In this document: one piece after another, positions 42,758 through 52,172 of the stretch | Position numbering within the stretch: the first letter of the stretch is position 1 | How the letters are laid out: the number at the start of each line of letters is the position of its first letter | Assembly: GCF_029892565.1 (NCBI RefSeq) | Contig: NZ_JARXVH010000004.1 | Location: 62,001 to 126,000, forward strand | Source: Streptomyces pseudovenezuelae | GTDB lineage: Bacteria; Actinomycetota; Actinomycetes; Streptomycetales; Streptomycetaceae | Direction of reading: 5' to 3' | Length of the DNA stretch: 64,000 bases | The notes under the pieces: generated by a model | What the model was told of the DNA's origin: nothing | The model's input: the letters and a program-made list of their open reading frames with translations, nothing else | Database searches by the model: none | Translations under genes and position numbers: made by a program

Positions 42758-45360
42758 CAGACCGCCACCGCCTTGCCGTCGGCGCCGGTCGCCCCGCGGG
42801 TGAAGCGGGGGTGGATCAACCCCACGCAGGTGTACGGGAGTTCGCCGACCTCCTCGACCGGTACGCCGCGCTGTTCGGCGAGCAGGCGTACGTGGTCCAG
42901 GTCGGCACCCGCGCCGGCCCGGGCGAGGATCTTCCAGGGCACCCGGCGCAGCAGCACGCGGGTGGTCTCGCCGACGCCGGGCTTGACGAGGTTCACGTCG
43001 TGGATGCCGTACTCCTCGCTGATCCGCTCAACTGCCGCCCAGCCCTCCCAGGTTGGGGTGCGGTCGCCGGAGAGCAGCTCCTTGGCCTGGGCGTCGACCG
43101 CGTCCGTGACCTCGGGGAAGCGGGCGGCGACGGCGTCCAGGAAGTCCACCGACACATCCGCGCCCGCGAGTTCGCGGTAGAACTTGGCGCCGTGGAAGTC
43201 GTGCGGGCCGACCAGGTCGGAGCGCAGGACGGTGCGTGAAATGAGCCCGGACACGGTGGAGTTGAGGCAGGCGGAGGGGATGAGGAAGTCCGCGCGGGTG
43301 CCGTAGGTCTTCACGCACGAGCCCGGGTCGGCCAGTACCGCGATCTCCGGGTCGAAGCCGGTGACTCCGTCGGAGGCCTCGAACTCCCGTACCGCCTGGG
43401 CGAGTTCGCGGGTGATCGCGCCCTTGCCGGTCCAGCCGTCGACGAACACGACGTCGGCCGGGTCGTGGTGGGCGGCCAGCCAGCGCAGCGCGTTGACGTC
43501 GATGCCGCGGCCCCGCACGATCGAGACGGCGTAGTGCGGCAGTTCGACGCCGTGCCGGAACTGGGCCCAGCGGCGCATCAGGACGCCGACCGGGGTGCCG
43601 GCGCGGGCCAGCGAGACGAGGACCGGGCGGGGCGACCGCTCGGCGAGCACGATCTCGGTGACGGCGCCGACCGCCTGCGCGATCCGGGTGGCGGACGTCT
43701 TGAGTGCTTCCTGGAACAGCTCCTGGTACTGCTCGCTGGGCTGGTACTCCATCGGCAGCGACTCCGCGTAGTGCGCGCCGCCGCTCTGGATGGCCTCCTC
43801 GCGCTCCTCGGTCGGCGCTTCCAGGGTCACGTCCGAGAGGTCCTGGAGCAGCCAGCCGACCTCGTCGGGCGGGTACGAGGAGAAGGCGGGGCCGCGGAGG
43901 GGCTCGGGCAGCATCGGGGGCCTTTCGGGGACGTACAGGGGCTCGGGTACGTAGGAGGGGACGACCACGAGCAGGATCTGCGGGGCGTGTGCCGCGAGCT
44001 GGGCCAACAGGCCGTCCGGCGTGTGCAGTTCGGGGGTGTCGGCGGTGGAGTCGACGACGGCGACGACGGCGTCGAAACCGGGGGTGCTCGTGCCGGCGGC
44101 GACGTTGTACGCGTACCGCTCGCCCGGGCCGTCGGCCGGGGTGTCGTGGGCCGGGAAGACTATGCGGCTGCGTATCGCGTAGCCGGGGTCGTCGACCGCG
44201 AGGACGGGTGAGCGGGTGGTGGTCGAGTAGCGGACCTCGGCGTCGGCGACCTGTTCGAGTTCGCGGGCGAGTCTCAGGGGCGTGTACATCAGCTCCTCGA
44301 AACCGAGCACGAGGACGCTCCGCGCGTCGGCGGGGAGTGCCTCGGCCAGGCGGGCCGCCATGGCGGGGAGGGCGTTTTCGAGGCGGGCTCGGTGGGCGGG
44401 GGTAAAGCCGTGTCTTGCACCGTCCGGGAGGCCTCGGGGCCACAGCAGTTCGACGCGGTCTATGCGGCCGAGGAGGGGTTCGGTGGGCGGGTGCGGGTCG
44501 GTGGGGGCTGGTCGCGCAGTTCCCCGCGCCCCTGGGGGGTTGGCCTCCGGGTTGGCGTCGAGTGCAACGCCCTCATCTTTTAGGGGCGCGGGGAACTGCG
44601 CGACCAGCCGAGACGGCGCCGCAGACGACTGACTACCTGCTGCCGCACCCTCCGCCTCGTACTGCGCCACCAACGCCTGCCCCTTCTCCAACACCCCCTC
44701 AGGCAGACTCACGGTGCCTGAAGCCGCCGCCACCAGATCCACCCGCGCACCGATCTCCCGCGCGAACGCCGAGAGGCGCCCGGCGTCGGCGGGCGACCGC
44801 ATATCCACCAGCGCCACCACGACATACCGCCCCCGCGGATACCGCTCGTGCAGATCCCGGATCGTGTTCAGGACCGTGTTCCCCGTGGAGAACTCGTCGT
44901 CGACCAGTACCAACGGCCCCGCGCCGACCAGCAGCGCGGGATCCTCCGGCAGCAAGAGATGGGACGTGGCGTGGGAGTGGGCCTCCTCGAAGCCGCCCGC
45001 CGCCGCGACGCCCTCGACGGGGCGGCGCGTGGAGTGGAGGTACGGGGCGAGGCCGATGCCGTCGGCGACCGAGTGGCCGAGGCCCGTCGCCGTCTCCGCG
45101 TAACCGAGGACGACGGCGGCGCGGGCCTCTTCGGCGCCCAGAAGATCCCGTACCCGGCGACCGAGGGAGAACCCGTAGCCGTAGACGACGGACGGTGCCT
45201 GCGGTACGTGCTTGCCGAGCACGTTGGACACCAGGAGATGCGCCCGCTTGGGGTTGCGGCGCAGGGCCAGCCCCAGCAGGTCGGTCAGCTTGGTGTCGCC
45301 CACGAGTTCGATCCCGAGCCGCTCGGCGACCCAGGTCCCGGACCAGACCCCGTTGTTCAC
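42757..45360 (-). CDS. Double phosphoribosyltransferase with TRSP and PELOTA domains (Ter-associated, StiP-like)
   Basis: An 867-aa protein joining two PRTase units. PRTase_2 (about 1-240) has the PRPP loop LVLVDDEFSTGNTVLN (Asp-Asp at 154-155). A TRSP domain follows (VELLWPRGLPDGARHGFT, from ~303). The StiP/PRTase_1 unit has its own PRPP-type loop VVFVDGWTGKGAITREL. A PELOTA RNA-binding-like domain ends the protein (PWKILARAGAGADLDHVRLL through CVGLIHPRF). These proteins accompany ter genes and are thought to make a ribonucleoside-like compound. Residues ~251-287 are encoded by an inserted palindromic repeat. GTG at 45360 has a weak site upstream. Confidence 0.88.
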   Translation of the reverse strand: MNNGVWSGTWVAERLGIELVGDTKLTDLLGLALRRNPKRAHLLVSNVLGKHVPQAPSVVYGYGFSLGRRVRDLLGAEEARAAVVLGYAETATGLGHSVADGIGLAPYLHSTRRPVEGVAAAGGFEEAHSHATSHLLLPEDPALLVGAGPLVLVDDEFSTGNTVLNTIRDLHERYPRGRYVVVALVDMRSPADAGRLSAFAREIGARVDLVAAASGTVSLPEGVLEKGQALVAQYEAEGAAAGSQSSAAPSRLVAQFPAPLKDEGVALDANPEANPPGARGTARPAPTDPHPPTEPLLGRIDRVELLWPRGLPDGARHGFTPAHRARLENALPAMAARLAEALPADARSVLVLGFEELMYTPLRLARELEQVADAEVRYSTTTRSPVLAVDDPGYAIRSRIVFPAHDTPADGPGERYAYNVAAGTSTPGFDAVVAVVDSTADTPELHTPDGLLAQLAAHAPQILLVVVPSYVPEPLYVPERPPMLPEPLRGPAFSSYPPDEVGWLLQDLSDVTLEAPTEEREEAIQSGGAHYAESLPMEYQPSEQYQELFQEALKTSATRIAQAVGAVTEIVLAERSPRPVLVSLARAGTPVGVLMRRWAQFRHGVELPHYAVSIVRGRGIDVNALRWLAAHHDPADVVFVDGWTGKGAITRELAQAVREFEASDGVTGFDPEIAVLADPGSCVKTYGTRADFLIPSACLNSTVSGLISRTVLRSDLVGPHDFHGAKFYRELAGADVSVDFLDAVAARFPEVTDAVDAQAKELLSGDRTPTWEGWAAVERISEEYGIHDVNLVKPGVGETTRVLLRRVPWKILARAGAGADLDHVRLLAEQRGVPVEEVGELPYTCVGLIHPRFTRGATGADGKAVAV
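44506..44609. repeat. 28-bp perfect inverted repeat inserted inside a coding region
   Basis: The arms 44506-44533 and 44582-44609 are exact inverted copies (28 bp, beginning GGCTGGTCGCGCAGTTCCCC) with 48 bp between. The same 28-bp unit recurs at 55329-55356. Here the element keeps the phosphoribosyltransferase frame open and encodes RLVAQFPAPL on one arm and PGARGTARPAP on the other. Confidence 0.88.
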
Positions 45361-45407
45361 TGCGTTGATGACGATTCCCTAGATAGTGAGGCCCTGGATG
45401 GTGAGAC

Positions 45408-46574
45408 TCAGCCGGGGATGCCCGCGGCGAGCAGGTCCACGAAGCTGACGTCCTCGTGCGCTACGCCGAAGACCTCGGCCCGCAGCATGGTCCGCTCGGC
45501 CCAGGCGCGGTGCGGCTTCACCTCGTTCATCTTGTTCGTGTACGCCGACCTCAGCACGCCTCCGCCGTCCCGTCCGGGGCGCGCGATGTCCGCGGCGTCG
45601 CTGAACTCCTCGTGGCTGACCACGGACAGCGCGTGCACGGGCAGGACGTGGGAGGGGTGGATGCAGGTCTTGCCCATCAGGCCGTTGGCCTGGTCCAGGG
45701 AGATCTCCCGCAGCAGCCCGTCCATGGCGTGCTCGATCAGTTTCACCCGCAGCTCCACCGCCTGTCCCTCCAGGAAGGGGCTGGTGCGGAGCATCGGCTT
45801 GAACATGCGCTCGGGGACGCGGAAGTACTCCCACACCGGCCCGGTCACGGTGAATCCGGTGCCGTCGGCCCGGCCCAGCATGTTCACCACGTCCGAGATC
45901 ACGGAGGCGACGATCTGGACGTCGTAGGCCGTCATGTCGGGGGCGCGGCGCAGGCCGTAGGAGGAGCAGAAGTCGGTGACGCCCAGGCGCAGCGCGAGGA
46001 CCCGGTCGCGGTACTTGTCGACGGCGCGGGCGATGCCCTCCAGGGTCTCCACCCGGGACTCGCGGTAGAGCAGCTCGGGCGACTCCAGGACGGGCATGGC
46101 GAACAGCCGGCGTCCGCTCACGGTCTCGGCCCGCTCCAGCGCCTCCAGGAAGGGGATGCCGCTCTCCTCGGTGAACTTCGGGAACACGAATCCGGACAGC
46201 AGCCGGACGGTCGCGCCCATGCGCTCCACGAGGTCGGGGATCTGCTCGGGCGTGCGCACCCTGATGAACAGCAGCGGGACGGCCACGTCCGTGCGCGCGT
46301 CGAGGTCGGCGAACTGCCGGACGAGGTTCTCCTCGCCCGCGGCGACGTCCGCGTCGTCGATCGAGTCCTCCAGGCACAGCACCATCGAGACCACGCCGAG
46401 TGCCGCCTGCTTGACGACGTCGTCGGCGAGTCGCGGCCTGGTGGCCGGGCTGTAGAGCGTGGCGCCCAGGGCCACGGAGAGCAGCCGGGCCGGGGAGTCG
46501 GCGGTGAACTCGCACGGCTCCTGATGGAAGAGGCGCTGTCGCACCCCAGGGGCGATGTGCCCGAAATGACGCAT
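45408..46574 (-). CDS. HpcH/HpaI aldolase / citrate lyase-like enzyme of the Ter module
   Basis: A 388-aa CitE-like lyase: MVLCLEDSIDDADVAAGEE, LSGFVFPKFTEESG, FAMPVLESPELLY and TCIHPSHVLPVHAL are the HpcH/HpaI fold's Mg2+/substrate-binding blocks. It starts the operon lyase - PRTase - HAD on the minus strand, 47 bp before the PRTase start. In ter-linked cassettes this enzyme is predicted to supply or cleave a C-C bond in a small-molecule pathway. ATG at 46574 follows GGGGGAGTTTT. It is divergent from a TerD gene. Confidence 0.88.
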   Translation of the reverse strand: MRHFGHIAPGVRQRLFHQEPCEFTADSPARLLSVALGATLYSPATRPRLADDVVKQAALGVVSMVLCLEDSIDDADVAAGEENLVRQFADLDARTDVAVPLLFIRVRTPEQIPDLVERMGATVRLLSGFVFPKFTEESGIPFLEALERAETVSGRRLFAMPVLESPELLYRESRVETLEGIARAVDKYRDRVLALRLGVTDFCSSYGLRRAPDMTAYDVQIVASVISDVVNMLGRADGTGFTVTGPVWEYFRVPERMFKPMLRTSPFLEGQAVELRVKLIEHAMDGLLREISLDQANGLMGKTCIHPSHVLPVHALSVVSHEEFSDAADIARPGRDGGGVLRSAYTNKMNEVKPHRAWAERTMLRAEVFGVAHEDVSFVDLLAAGIPG

Positions 46575-46761
46575 AAAACTCCCCCGTGGCGCAAGGTAAG
46601 CCTGTGGATTCTGAGAACAGGTGGCCGGTAATAGTACGTATGGACCCATGTCAAGGGTTCCCGTGGGTCATGAATTTCTGGTAACGCCAGCGGGCACAAC
46701 GGTGGTGGGCTGTAGGCCCCCCGCATTGTCGTGACCAGGACCGAGAGGGCAGGATGACCGC

Positions 46762-47589
46762 ATGACGCACGCGATGCTGAAGGGGTCGAACGTCCCGCTG
46801 GAAGCCACCACGGTACGCGCCGTGCTGCGCTGGGCGCCCGGGCCGGGAGTTCCGGACGTCGATGCCTCCGCGCTGCTCCTCGGCCCCGACGGTCGTGCGC
46901 GCTCCGACGAGGACTTCGTCTTCTACAACCAGCCCCGGCACCCTTCCGGGAAGGTCTGGTGGCTCGGCAAGAAGCGTGCCGCCGAGGGTCCCACCGACAC
47001 GATCCAGACAGATCTGGCCGGTGTCGAGCCCGCCATCAGTCAGATTCTGCTGGTCGCTTCGGCGGAGGACGTCACCTTCGACCGGGTACAGGGGCTACGC
47101 ATCCTGCTGTACGACGCGTCGGTCGCGGACGGCGAGCCGCTGCTCCACTTCGACATCAAGCCGGAGACCGGCAAGGAGACGGTGCTGATCTGCGGCGAGC
47201 TCTACCGCCGCGGAGAGGGCTGGAAGTTCCGCGCCCTCGGCGAGGGCTACTCGAACGGTCTGCGGGGGCTCGCGACCGACTACGGCATCACGGTGGACGA
47301 GTCGGAGACGACGCCGGAGCCGTCCCTGCAGCGGCCGGACTCGGCGTCCGCGCCCCAGCAGCCGGACGTCTCCGCCCAGCCGCTGCCCCCGGAGCGGCCG
47401 GCGACGGTCCCGGCCCAGCCGGACTACGGCTATCCGCAGCAGCCGCCGGCCACCCAGCCCGCGTACGGCTACCCGCAGCCCACCAGCCAGCCGGCCTACG
47501 GCGGCTACGGCTATCCGCCCCCGGTGACGACGGCCCCCGCCCCGGACGTCCGACTGCCTCCCCAGGGGCCGCAGTTCATCCGGCCCTGA
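46762..47589 (+). CDS. TerD-family protein with Pro/Tyr-rich tail
   Basis: A 275-aa protein. Residues 1-178 are a TerD domain ([69 protein letters not shown]). The Ca2+-binding GEGEGDDE segment of classical TerD is replaced by EGPTDTIQ, and FDLDASAL by PDVDASAL, so the calcium site looks degenerate. Residues ~180-275 are Pro/Gln/Tyr-rich with YGYPQ repeats, a disordered extension. Divergent from the Ter biosynthetic operon. Confidence 0.9.
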   Translation: MTHAMLKGSNVPLEATTVRAVLRWAPGPGVPDVDASALLLGPDGRARSDEDFVFYNQPRHPSGKVWWLGKKRAAEGPTDTIQTDLAGVEPAISQILLVASAEDVTFDRVQGLRILLYDASVADGEPLLHFDIKPETGKETVLICGELYRRGEGWKFRALGEGYSNGLRGLATDYGITVDESETTPEPSLQRPDSASAPQQPDVSAQPLPPERPATVPAQPDYGYPQQPPATQPAYGYPQPTSQPAYGGYGYPPPVTTAPAPDVRLPPQGPQFIRP

Positions 47590-47637
47590 CGAGGGAGGCA
47601 GGGGGCAGGACGGGTGCCGGCCCGACCTGCGAGGCGA

Positions 47638-48375
47638 CTAGCGCTCCGCCTTCGCCTTGTAGCCCCGGCCCCACTGCAGTCCCCACCCGTAGAGGCGGTC
47701 CAGCTCGGCCTGGAAGCCGTAGACGAACTTCACCTCGCGGCGCACGATCAGCTCGCCCTTGATGTTCTCGATCATCACGACCGCGCAGGAGCGGGCCTGG
47801 GGGTGGCGTTCGTCGAGGTGGATCTCGATGCGGGGGCCGTTGCTCGGGTAGAGCGTGACGCTCGCGTGTGTGCGGTCGAACGCCGGGGTCTGGTCGTAGA
47901 TGTAGACGAAGACCAGCAGGCGCTTGATCTCATCCCGGTGGTCGAGGTTGATGTAGATCGTCTCGCCGGACGCGGAGCCGAACCGGTCGTCGCCGCTGAG
48001 CTTGACGTACGGCGGTCCGTTGGTGTCCCCGAGGTAGCCCCCGAGGGGTTGTACGACACCCTTGGAGCCGTCCATCAGTTCGTAGAGGCAGCCGAGGTCC
48101 AGGTCGACGTTTACCATGCTCTGGCTGTGGCCCATGACCTCCGGCGGCTTCAGGGCCTTGAAGGGGTGCCGCAGCAGGGACTCGCGGGGCGAGCCGCCTA
48201 TGTCGGAGGTCCGCATGCGCCAGTTCAGGTTGACGCGCAGGTGTCCGGTGGCCGCTCCCTGCTTGGTGAGGGAGACCTGGTGGTGCCGTTTGGTCAGCTC
48301 GATGGCGTTCGTGGCCGCACTGCCGGAGTCGAACTCGCCCTTCCGGCCACCCATGAGTCCGTCAAAGAAGCCCAT
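47638..48375 (-). CDS. TerA-like tellurium-resistance protein
   Basis: A 245-aa protein of the TerD/TerA superfamily: VNVDLDLGCLYELMDGSKGV, VQPLGGYLG, LSGDDRFGSASGETIYINLD and FVYGFQAELDRLYGWGLQWG. The L-GDD-x-G-x3-G-E motif is the TerA counterpart of the calcium site. It is likely cytoplasmic and part of the Ter stress complex. ATG at 48375 is supported by the fold start at residue ~20; the Shine-Dalgarno is GGGGCGGGCGGGA. Confidence 0.88.
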   Translation of the reverse strand: MGFFDGLMGGRKGEFDSGSAATNAIELTKRHHQVSLTKQGAATGHLRVNLNWRMRTSDIGGSPRESLLRHPFKALKPPEVMGHSQSMVNVDLDLGCLYELMDGSKGVVQPLGGYLGDTNGPPYVKLSGDDRFGSASGETIYINLDHRDEIKRLLVFVYIYDQTPAFDRTHASVTLYPSNGPRIEIHLDERHPQARSCAVVMIENIKGELIVRREVKFVYGFQAELDRLYGWGLQWGRGYKAKAER

Positions 48376-48427
48376 TCCCGCCCGCCCCTACGTCCACCGT
48401 GTTCACGGCGCTCACTTGGAAAAACCG

Positions 48428-48459
48428 GCGGGGCGGCCGGAGGCTTCCGGCCGCCCCGC
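48428..48459. terminator. Strong hairpin after the TerC-like gene
   Basis: GCGGGGCGGCCGGA (48428-48441) and TCCGGCCGCCCCGC (48446-48459) form a perfect 14-bp stem with a GGCT loop. It lies 28 bp downstream of the minus-strand TerC/DUF475 gene and upstream of terA. Confidence 0.85.
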
Positions 48460-48487
48460 TGAGAGCGTTCCCGCCCCCTGAGGGGTG

Positions 48488-49636
48488 TCACACCCCGGAC
48501 GAGACCTCAGTCTTCTCGTCCGTGCCCGTCGCTTTTCCCTCTGCCGCTGCCAGGGCTCGGTTGCGGCGGACGGAGGACCAGAAGGACCAGCCGATCAGGA
48601 CGACGCCGACGAGGCCGGTGATGACCTCGTTGATCTGGTACTGGATGGTGACCATGAGGATCACGGCCAGCGCGCCGATCGCGTAGTGCGCGCCGTGCTC
48701 CAGGTAGACGTAGTCGTCGAGGGTGCCCTGGCGGACCAGGTAGACGGTGAGCGAACGGACGTACATCGCGCCGATGCCCAGGCCCAGCGCCATCAGGACG
48801 ATGTCGTTGGTGATGGCGAACGCGCCGATCACGCCGTCGAAGGAGAACGAGGCGTCCAGGACTTCGAGGTAGAGGAACATGAAGAACGCGGCCTGGCCGG
48901 CGAGGACGATCGGCGGGCGCTTCTTGCCGCTGCGTTCCGCCTCTTCCTCCTGCTCGTGCTCGCGTTCCTCCTCGGCTTCGAGGCGGTCCTCGAAGAACCC
49001 GGAGAGACCGCCGACGACCATGTACGTGATCAGGCCCGCGATGCCGGAGATCAGCACCGTCTGTGCCTTGTCGGCGTGCCCGCCGCCGTGCTGGTGGGCG
49101 TGGGTCGCGAAGGTGAACGCGGTGATCAGCAGGACGATCAGGGCGATGCAGACCGACAGCATGTCGACCTTGCCGAGCTTGGCCAGCGGGCGTTCGATCC
49201 AGCGCAGCCACTGGATGTCGCGGTCCTCGAAGATGAAGTCGAGGAAGATCATCAGCAGGAACATGCCACCGAAGGCGGCGATCGCCGGGTGCGCGTCGGT
49301 GACCAGTTCCTGGTAGTGGTCCTTGTTGTTGAGCGCGAGGTCGACCGCGTCGATGGGACCGATCTTGGCGGTGACGGCGACGATCACGACCGGGAAGACC
49401 AGCCGCATGCCGAAGACCGCGATGAGGACGCCGACCGTGAGGAAGATCTTCTGCCAGAAGGCGGACATCTTCTTCAGGATCCCGGCGTTGACCACCGCGT
49501 TGTCGAACGACAGCGAGATCTCGAGGATGGAGAGGATCGCGACGATGCCGAAGGCCTCCCACCCCCCGTAGAAGACCGCCGCGACCAGGCCGAGCGCGGT
49601 AATCGCGAACGACCAGCCGAAGGTTTTCAGAAGCAC
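48488..49636 (-). CDS. TerC-like (DUF475) integral membrane protein
   Basis: A 382-aa, ~9-TM protein. ILEISLSFDNAVVNAGILKK and EVLDASFSFDGVIGAFAITN are the duplicated SFD-N/G motifs of TerC/DUF475 proteins, whose acidic and Asn residues line a cation path. A His-rich loop (HAHQHGGGHADK) and a charged stretch (EAEEEREHEQEEEAER) face the solvent. It probably handles metal ions such as Mn2+ and forms the membrane base of the Ter system. GTG at 49636. Confidence 0.88.
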   Translation of the reverse strand: MLLKTFGWSFAITALGLVAAVFYGGWEAFGIVAILSILEISLSFDNAVVNAGILKKMSAFWQKIFLTVGVLIAVFGMRLVFPVVIVAVTAKIGPIDAVDLALNNKDHYQELVTDAHPAIAAFGGMFLLMIFLDFIFEDRDIQWLRWIERPLAKLGKVDMLSVCIALIVLLITAFTFATHAHQHGGGHADKAQTVLISGIAGLITYMVVGGLSGFFEDRLEAEEEREHEQEEEAERSGKKRPPIVLAGQAAFFMFLYLEVLDASFSFDGVIGAFAITNDIVLMALGLGIGAMYVRSLTVYLVRQGTLDDYVYLEHGAHYAIGALAVILMVTIQYQINEVITGLVGVVLIGWSFWSSVRRNRALAAAEGKATGTDEKTEVSSGV

Positions 49637-49685
49637 TGGCTACCCAATCCTGTATGTACGGGTCTCCCCCGCGCCGTACTCGGCT

Positions 49686-49740
49686 TTACTCACTGTTGAC
49701 CACGAAGTCTAGGGCTTCGCTCTCCAGCCGGAACAGTAGG
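49686..49740 (-). pseudogene. Relic of a TerD C-terminus
   Basis: Read on the minus strand, this stretch ends LESEALDFVVNSE and a TAA stop. The DNA aligns base for base with the end of the intact TerD gene 124 bp away: both read TTAC-N5-GTTGACC-x-CGAAGTC-x-AGGGC and then CAG-x-CCGGA. The rest of the gene is gone. It suggests a former third tandem TerD copy. Confidence 0.6.
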
Positions 49741-49809
49741 GGCGTCCGGCCGAGGAAGGCGCAGGTCGGAGGGGGCGCCGTCGTGGATCGGGCCGTGGCC
49801 CGGCGGACC

Positions 49810-50385
49810 TTACGAAACGTTGACCCCGAAGTCCAGGGCGATGCCGCGCAGTCCGGAGGCGTACCCCTGGCCCACGGCGCGGAACTTCCACTCGCCCTGG
49901 TAGCGGTAGAGCTCGCCGAAGATCATGGCCGTTTCGGTGGACGCGTCCTCGCTGAGGTCGTAGCGGGCCAGTTCCTGGCCGTCGGCCTGGTTGACGACGC
50001 GGATGAAGGCGTTGCTGACCTGGCCGAAGGTCTGGCCGCGGTTGTCGGCGTCGTGGATGGAGACCGGGAAGATGATCTTGTCGCAGGCGGGCGGCACCTT
50101 CGGGAGGTCGACGATGATCGACTCGTCGTCGCCCTCGCCCTCACCGGTGAGGTTGTCGCCGGTGTGCTCGACGGAGCCGTCCGGGCTCTTGAGCTGGTTG
50201 TAGAAGATGAACCACTCGTCCCCCATCACCCGCCCGCCGGTGCACAGCAGCGCACTGGCGTCCAGGTCGAAGTCGGCTCCGGTGGTGGAACGTGCGTCCC
50301 AGCCGAGCCCGACCAGTACCTGCGTGAGGTTGGGTGCGGCCTTGGACAGGGAGACATTGCCCCCCTTGGCGAGCGTGACGCCCAT
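49810..50385 (-). CDS. terD: TerD-family tellurium-resistance protein, tandem copy 2
   Basis: A 191-aa canonical Ter[51 protein letters not shown] (the calcium-binding acidic loop), [20 protein letters not shown] and [20 protein letters not shown]. TerD proteins bind Ca2+ and act in a membrane-associated stress complex. ATG at 50385 follows GGGGAGGACCAGCACT. A tandem paralogue precedes it by 98 bp. Confidence 0.95.
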   Translation of the reverse strand: MGVTLAKGGNVSLSKAAPNLTQVLVGLGWDARSTTGADFDLDASALLCTGGRVMGDEWFIFYNQLKSPDGSVEHTGDNLTGEGEGDDESIIVDLPKVPPACDKIIFPVSIHDADNRGQTFGQVSNAFIRVVNQADGQELARYDLSEDASTETAMIFGELYRYQGEWKFRAVGQGYASGLRGIALDFGVNVS

Positions 50386-50483
50386 AGTGCTGGTCCTCCC
50401 CGAGGTGATGCTTCTTTGGTTGTCCTGCACGTCCGGCGCCCCACCCAAACGGTGCGGCGCCGGACAATCGCCGTGCGGGCGTC

Positions 50484-51059
50484 TCAGACGTTGACGCCGA
50501 AGTCCTGGGCGATGCCGCGCAGGCCCGAGGCGTAGCCCTGGCCGATGGCGCGGAACTTCCACTCCGCGCCGTTGCGGTACAGCTCGCCGAAGACCATGGC
50601 GGTCTCCGTGGAGGCGTCCTCGGAGAGGTCGTAGCGGGCGATCTCGGCGCCGCCGGCCTGGTTCACCACGCGGATGAACGCGTTGCGGACCTGGCCGAAG
50701 GACTGCTGGCGGTTCTCGGCGTCGTAGATCGAGACCGGGAAGGTGATCTTGTCGACGTCGGCCGGGACCGCCGCCAGGTTCACCTTGATCGCCTCGTCGT
50801 CGCCCTCGCCCTCACCGGTGGTGTTGTCACCGGTGTGCTCGACGGAGCCGTCCGGGCTCTTGAGGTTGTTGAAGAAGACGAAGTTCGCGTCGCTGGCGAC
50901 CTTGCCCGCGCTGTTCAGGAGCAGGGCGCTGGCGTCCAGGTCGAAGTCCGTACCGGTCGTGGTGCGGACGTCCCACCCCAGACCGACGATGACCGCGGTC
51001 AGGCCCGGGGCCTCCTTGGTCAGTGAAACGTTGCCGCCCTTGCTGAGGCTGACTCCCAC
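50484..51059 (-). CDS. terD: TerD-family tellurium-resistance protein, tandem copy 1
   Basis: A 191-aa TerD closely matching the next gene: [50 protein letters not shown] and FGVNV at the C-terminus. The acidic calcium loop and FDLDAS are intact. ATG at 51059 follows GGAGGACTCGTGG. It lies between the other TerD gene and the peroxiredoxin gene on the same strand. Confidence 0.95.
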   Translation of the reverse strand: MGVSLSKGGNVSLTKEAPGLTAVIVGLGWDVRTTTGTDFDLDASALLLNSAGKVASDANFVFFNNLKSPDGSVEHTGDNTTGEGEGDDEAIKVNLAAVPADVDKITFPVSIYDAENRQQSFGQVRNAFIRVVNQAGGAEIARYDLSEDASTETAMVFGELYRNGAEWKFRAIGQGYASGLRGIAQDFGVNV

Positions 51060-51171
51060 GAGTCCTCCATTGGTTTGTGGGGGCAGGGAGCCCCGACGTG
51101 CGTTGCTATCGGATCAACGACTCGATCCTAGTGACGGGTTCCCGTACCACGCAGGCCCTGGAACCGAACAA

Positions 51172-51630
51172 TCACAGGGTGTCGAGCGCCTTCACGTACG
51201 AGTTCAGGTCGCGGGCGTCCGGCAGCGCGTTGACGACGGTCCAGCGGACCACGCCCTCCTTGTCGATGACGAAGGTGCCGCGCACCGCGCAGCCCTTGTC
51301 CTCGGCGAAGACGTCGTAGGCACGGGAGACCTCGCCGTGCGGCCAGAAGTCGCTGAGCAGCGGGTACTCCAGGCCCTCCTGCTCGGCGAAGACGCGCAGG
51401 GTGTGGATGGAGTCGTTGGAGACCGCGAGCACCTGGGTGTCGCGGTCGGCGAACTTCGGCAGGTTGTCCCGCACCTCGCACAGCTCGCCGGTGCACACGC
51501 CGGTGAAGGCGAAGGGGTAGAAGAGCAGGACGACGTTCTTGCTGCCACGGAAGTCGGAGAGCTTCACGGTGGCGCCGTGGTTGTCCTTGAGCTCGAAATC
51601 AGGGGCCTTGTCGCCGACCTGGATCGCCAT
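51172..51630 (-). CDS. ahpE: Peroxiredoxin (AhpE-like)
   Basis: A 152-aa peroxiredoxin. The peroxidatic Cys46 is in [14 protein letters not shown] (T-x2-C), and the conserved Arg lies in [21 protein letters not shown] sequence. A second Cys (Cys51) sits five residues on. It reduces peroxides or peroxynitrite in the cytoplasm. Next to DUF3052 and aceE it matches the mycobacterial ahpE locus order, supporting an AhpE assignment. ATG at 51630 follows GAAGGGACAACCGCGACA with loose spacing. Confidence 0.92.
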   Translation of the reverse strand: MAIQVGDKAPDFELKDNHGATVKLSDFRGSKNVVLLFYPFAFTGVCTGELCEVRDNLPKFADRDTQVLAVSNDSIHTLRVFAEQEGLEYPLLSDFWPHGEVSRAYDVFAEDKGCAVRGTFVIDKEGVVRWTVVNALPDARDLNSYVKALDTL

Positions 51631-51740
51631 TGTCGCGGTTGTCCCTTCGGTGAGGCTGTTCGGGTGGCTTCCACCCTACGCAGCGATCACCGGGAACCTA
51701 CGGACGGGCCGGGCGAACCGGCCCGTCCGGAGTCAATGGG

Positions 51741-52172
51741 TCACTTCTTGGACTTGGCCGCCTTGGGAGTCACCAGCCGGCTGCCGCTCCAGTCCTTGCC
51801 CACGCTGACGCTCTTGGAGGCCGACAGCCCCGCCGTCGTCGCGGCTTCGGAGATGTCACTGGGCTCGACGTAGCCGTCACGGCCGGTCTTCGGCGTGAGG
51901 AGCAGAATCGAGCCGCCTTCCTCGATGTACGTGGTGGCGTCCACCAGCACATCGGTCAGGTCGCCGTCCTCGTCGCGGAACCAGAGCACCACGGCATCGG
52001 CGACGTCGTCATAGTCCTCGTCCACAAGGTCGCTGCCGATGACTTCCTCAATGGCCTCGCGGAGCTCCTGGTCTACGTCGTCGTCGTAGCCGATCTCCTG
52101 GACCACCTGCTCGGGCTGGAACCCCAGCCTCACGGCAGGGCTCGTCTCCGCGTGGTCCGCGGTCGCGCTCAC
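51741..52172 (-). CDS. DUF3052 domain protein
   Basis: A 143-aa acidic protein: VRLGFQPEQVVQEIGYDDDV, DLVDEDYDDVADAVVLWFRD, GGSILLLTPKTGRDGYVEPS and a Lys-rich C-terminus. It is conserved beside ahpE and aceE across actinobacteria and has no known function. GTG at 52172 has AGGAGG 6 nt upstream, which beats the in-frame ATG at 52190. Confidence 0.92.
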   Translation of the reverse strand: MSATADHAETSPAVRLGFQPEQVVQEIGYDDDVDQELREAIEEVIGSDLVDEDYDDVADAVVLWFRDEDGDLTDVLVDATTYIEEGGSILLLTPKTGRDGYVEPSDISEAATTAGLSASKSVSVGKDWSGSRLVTPKAAKSKK

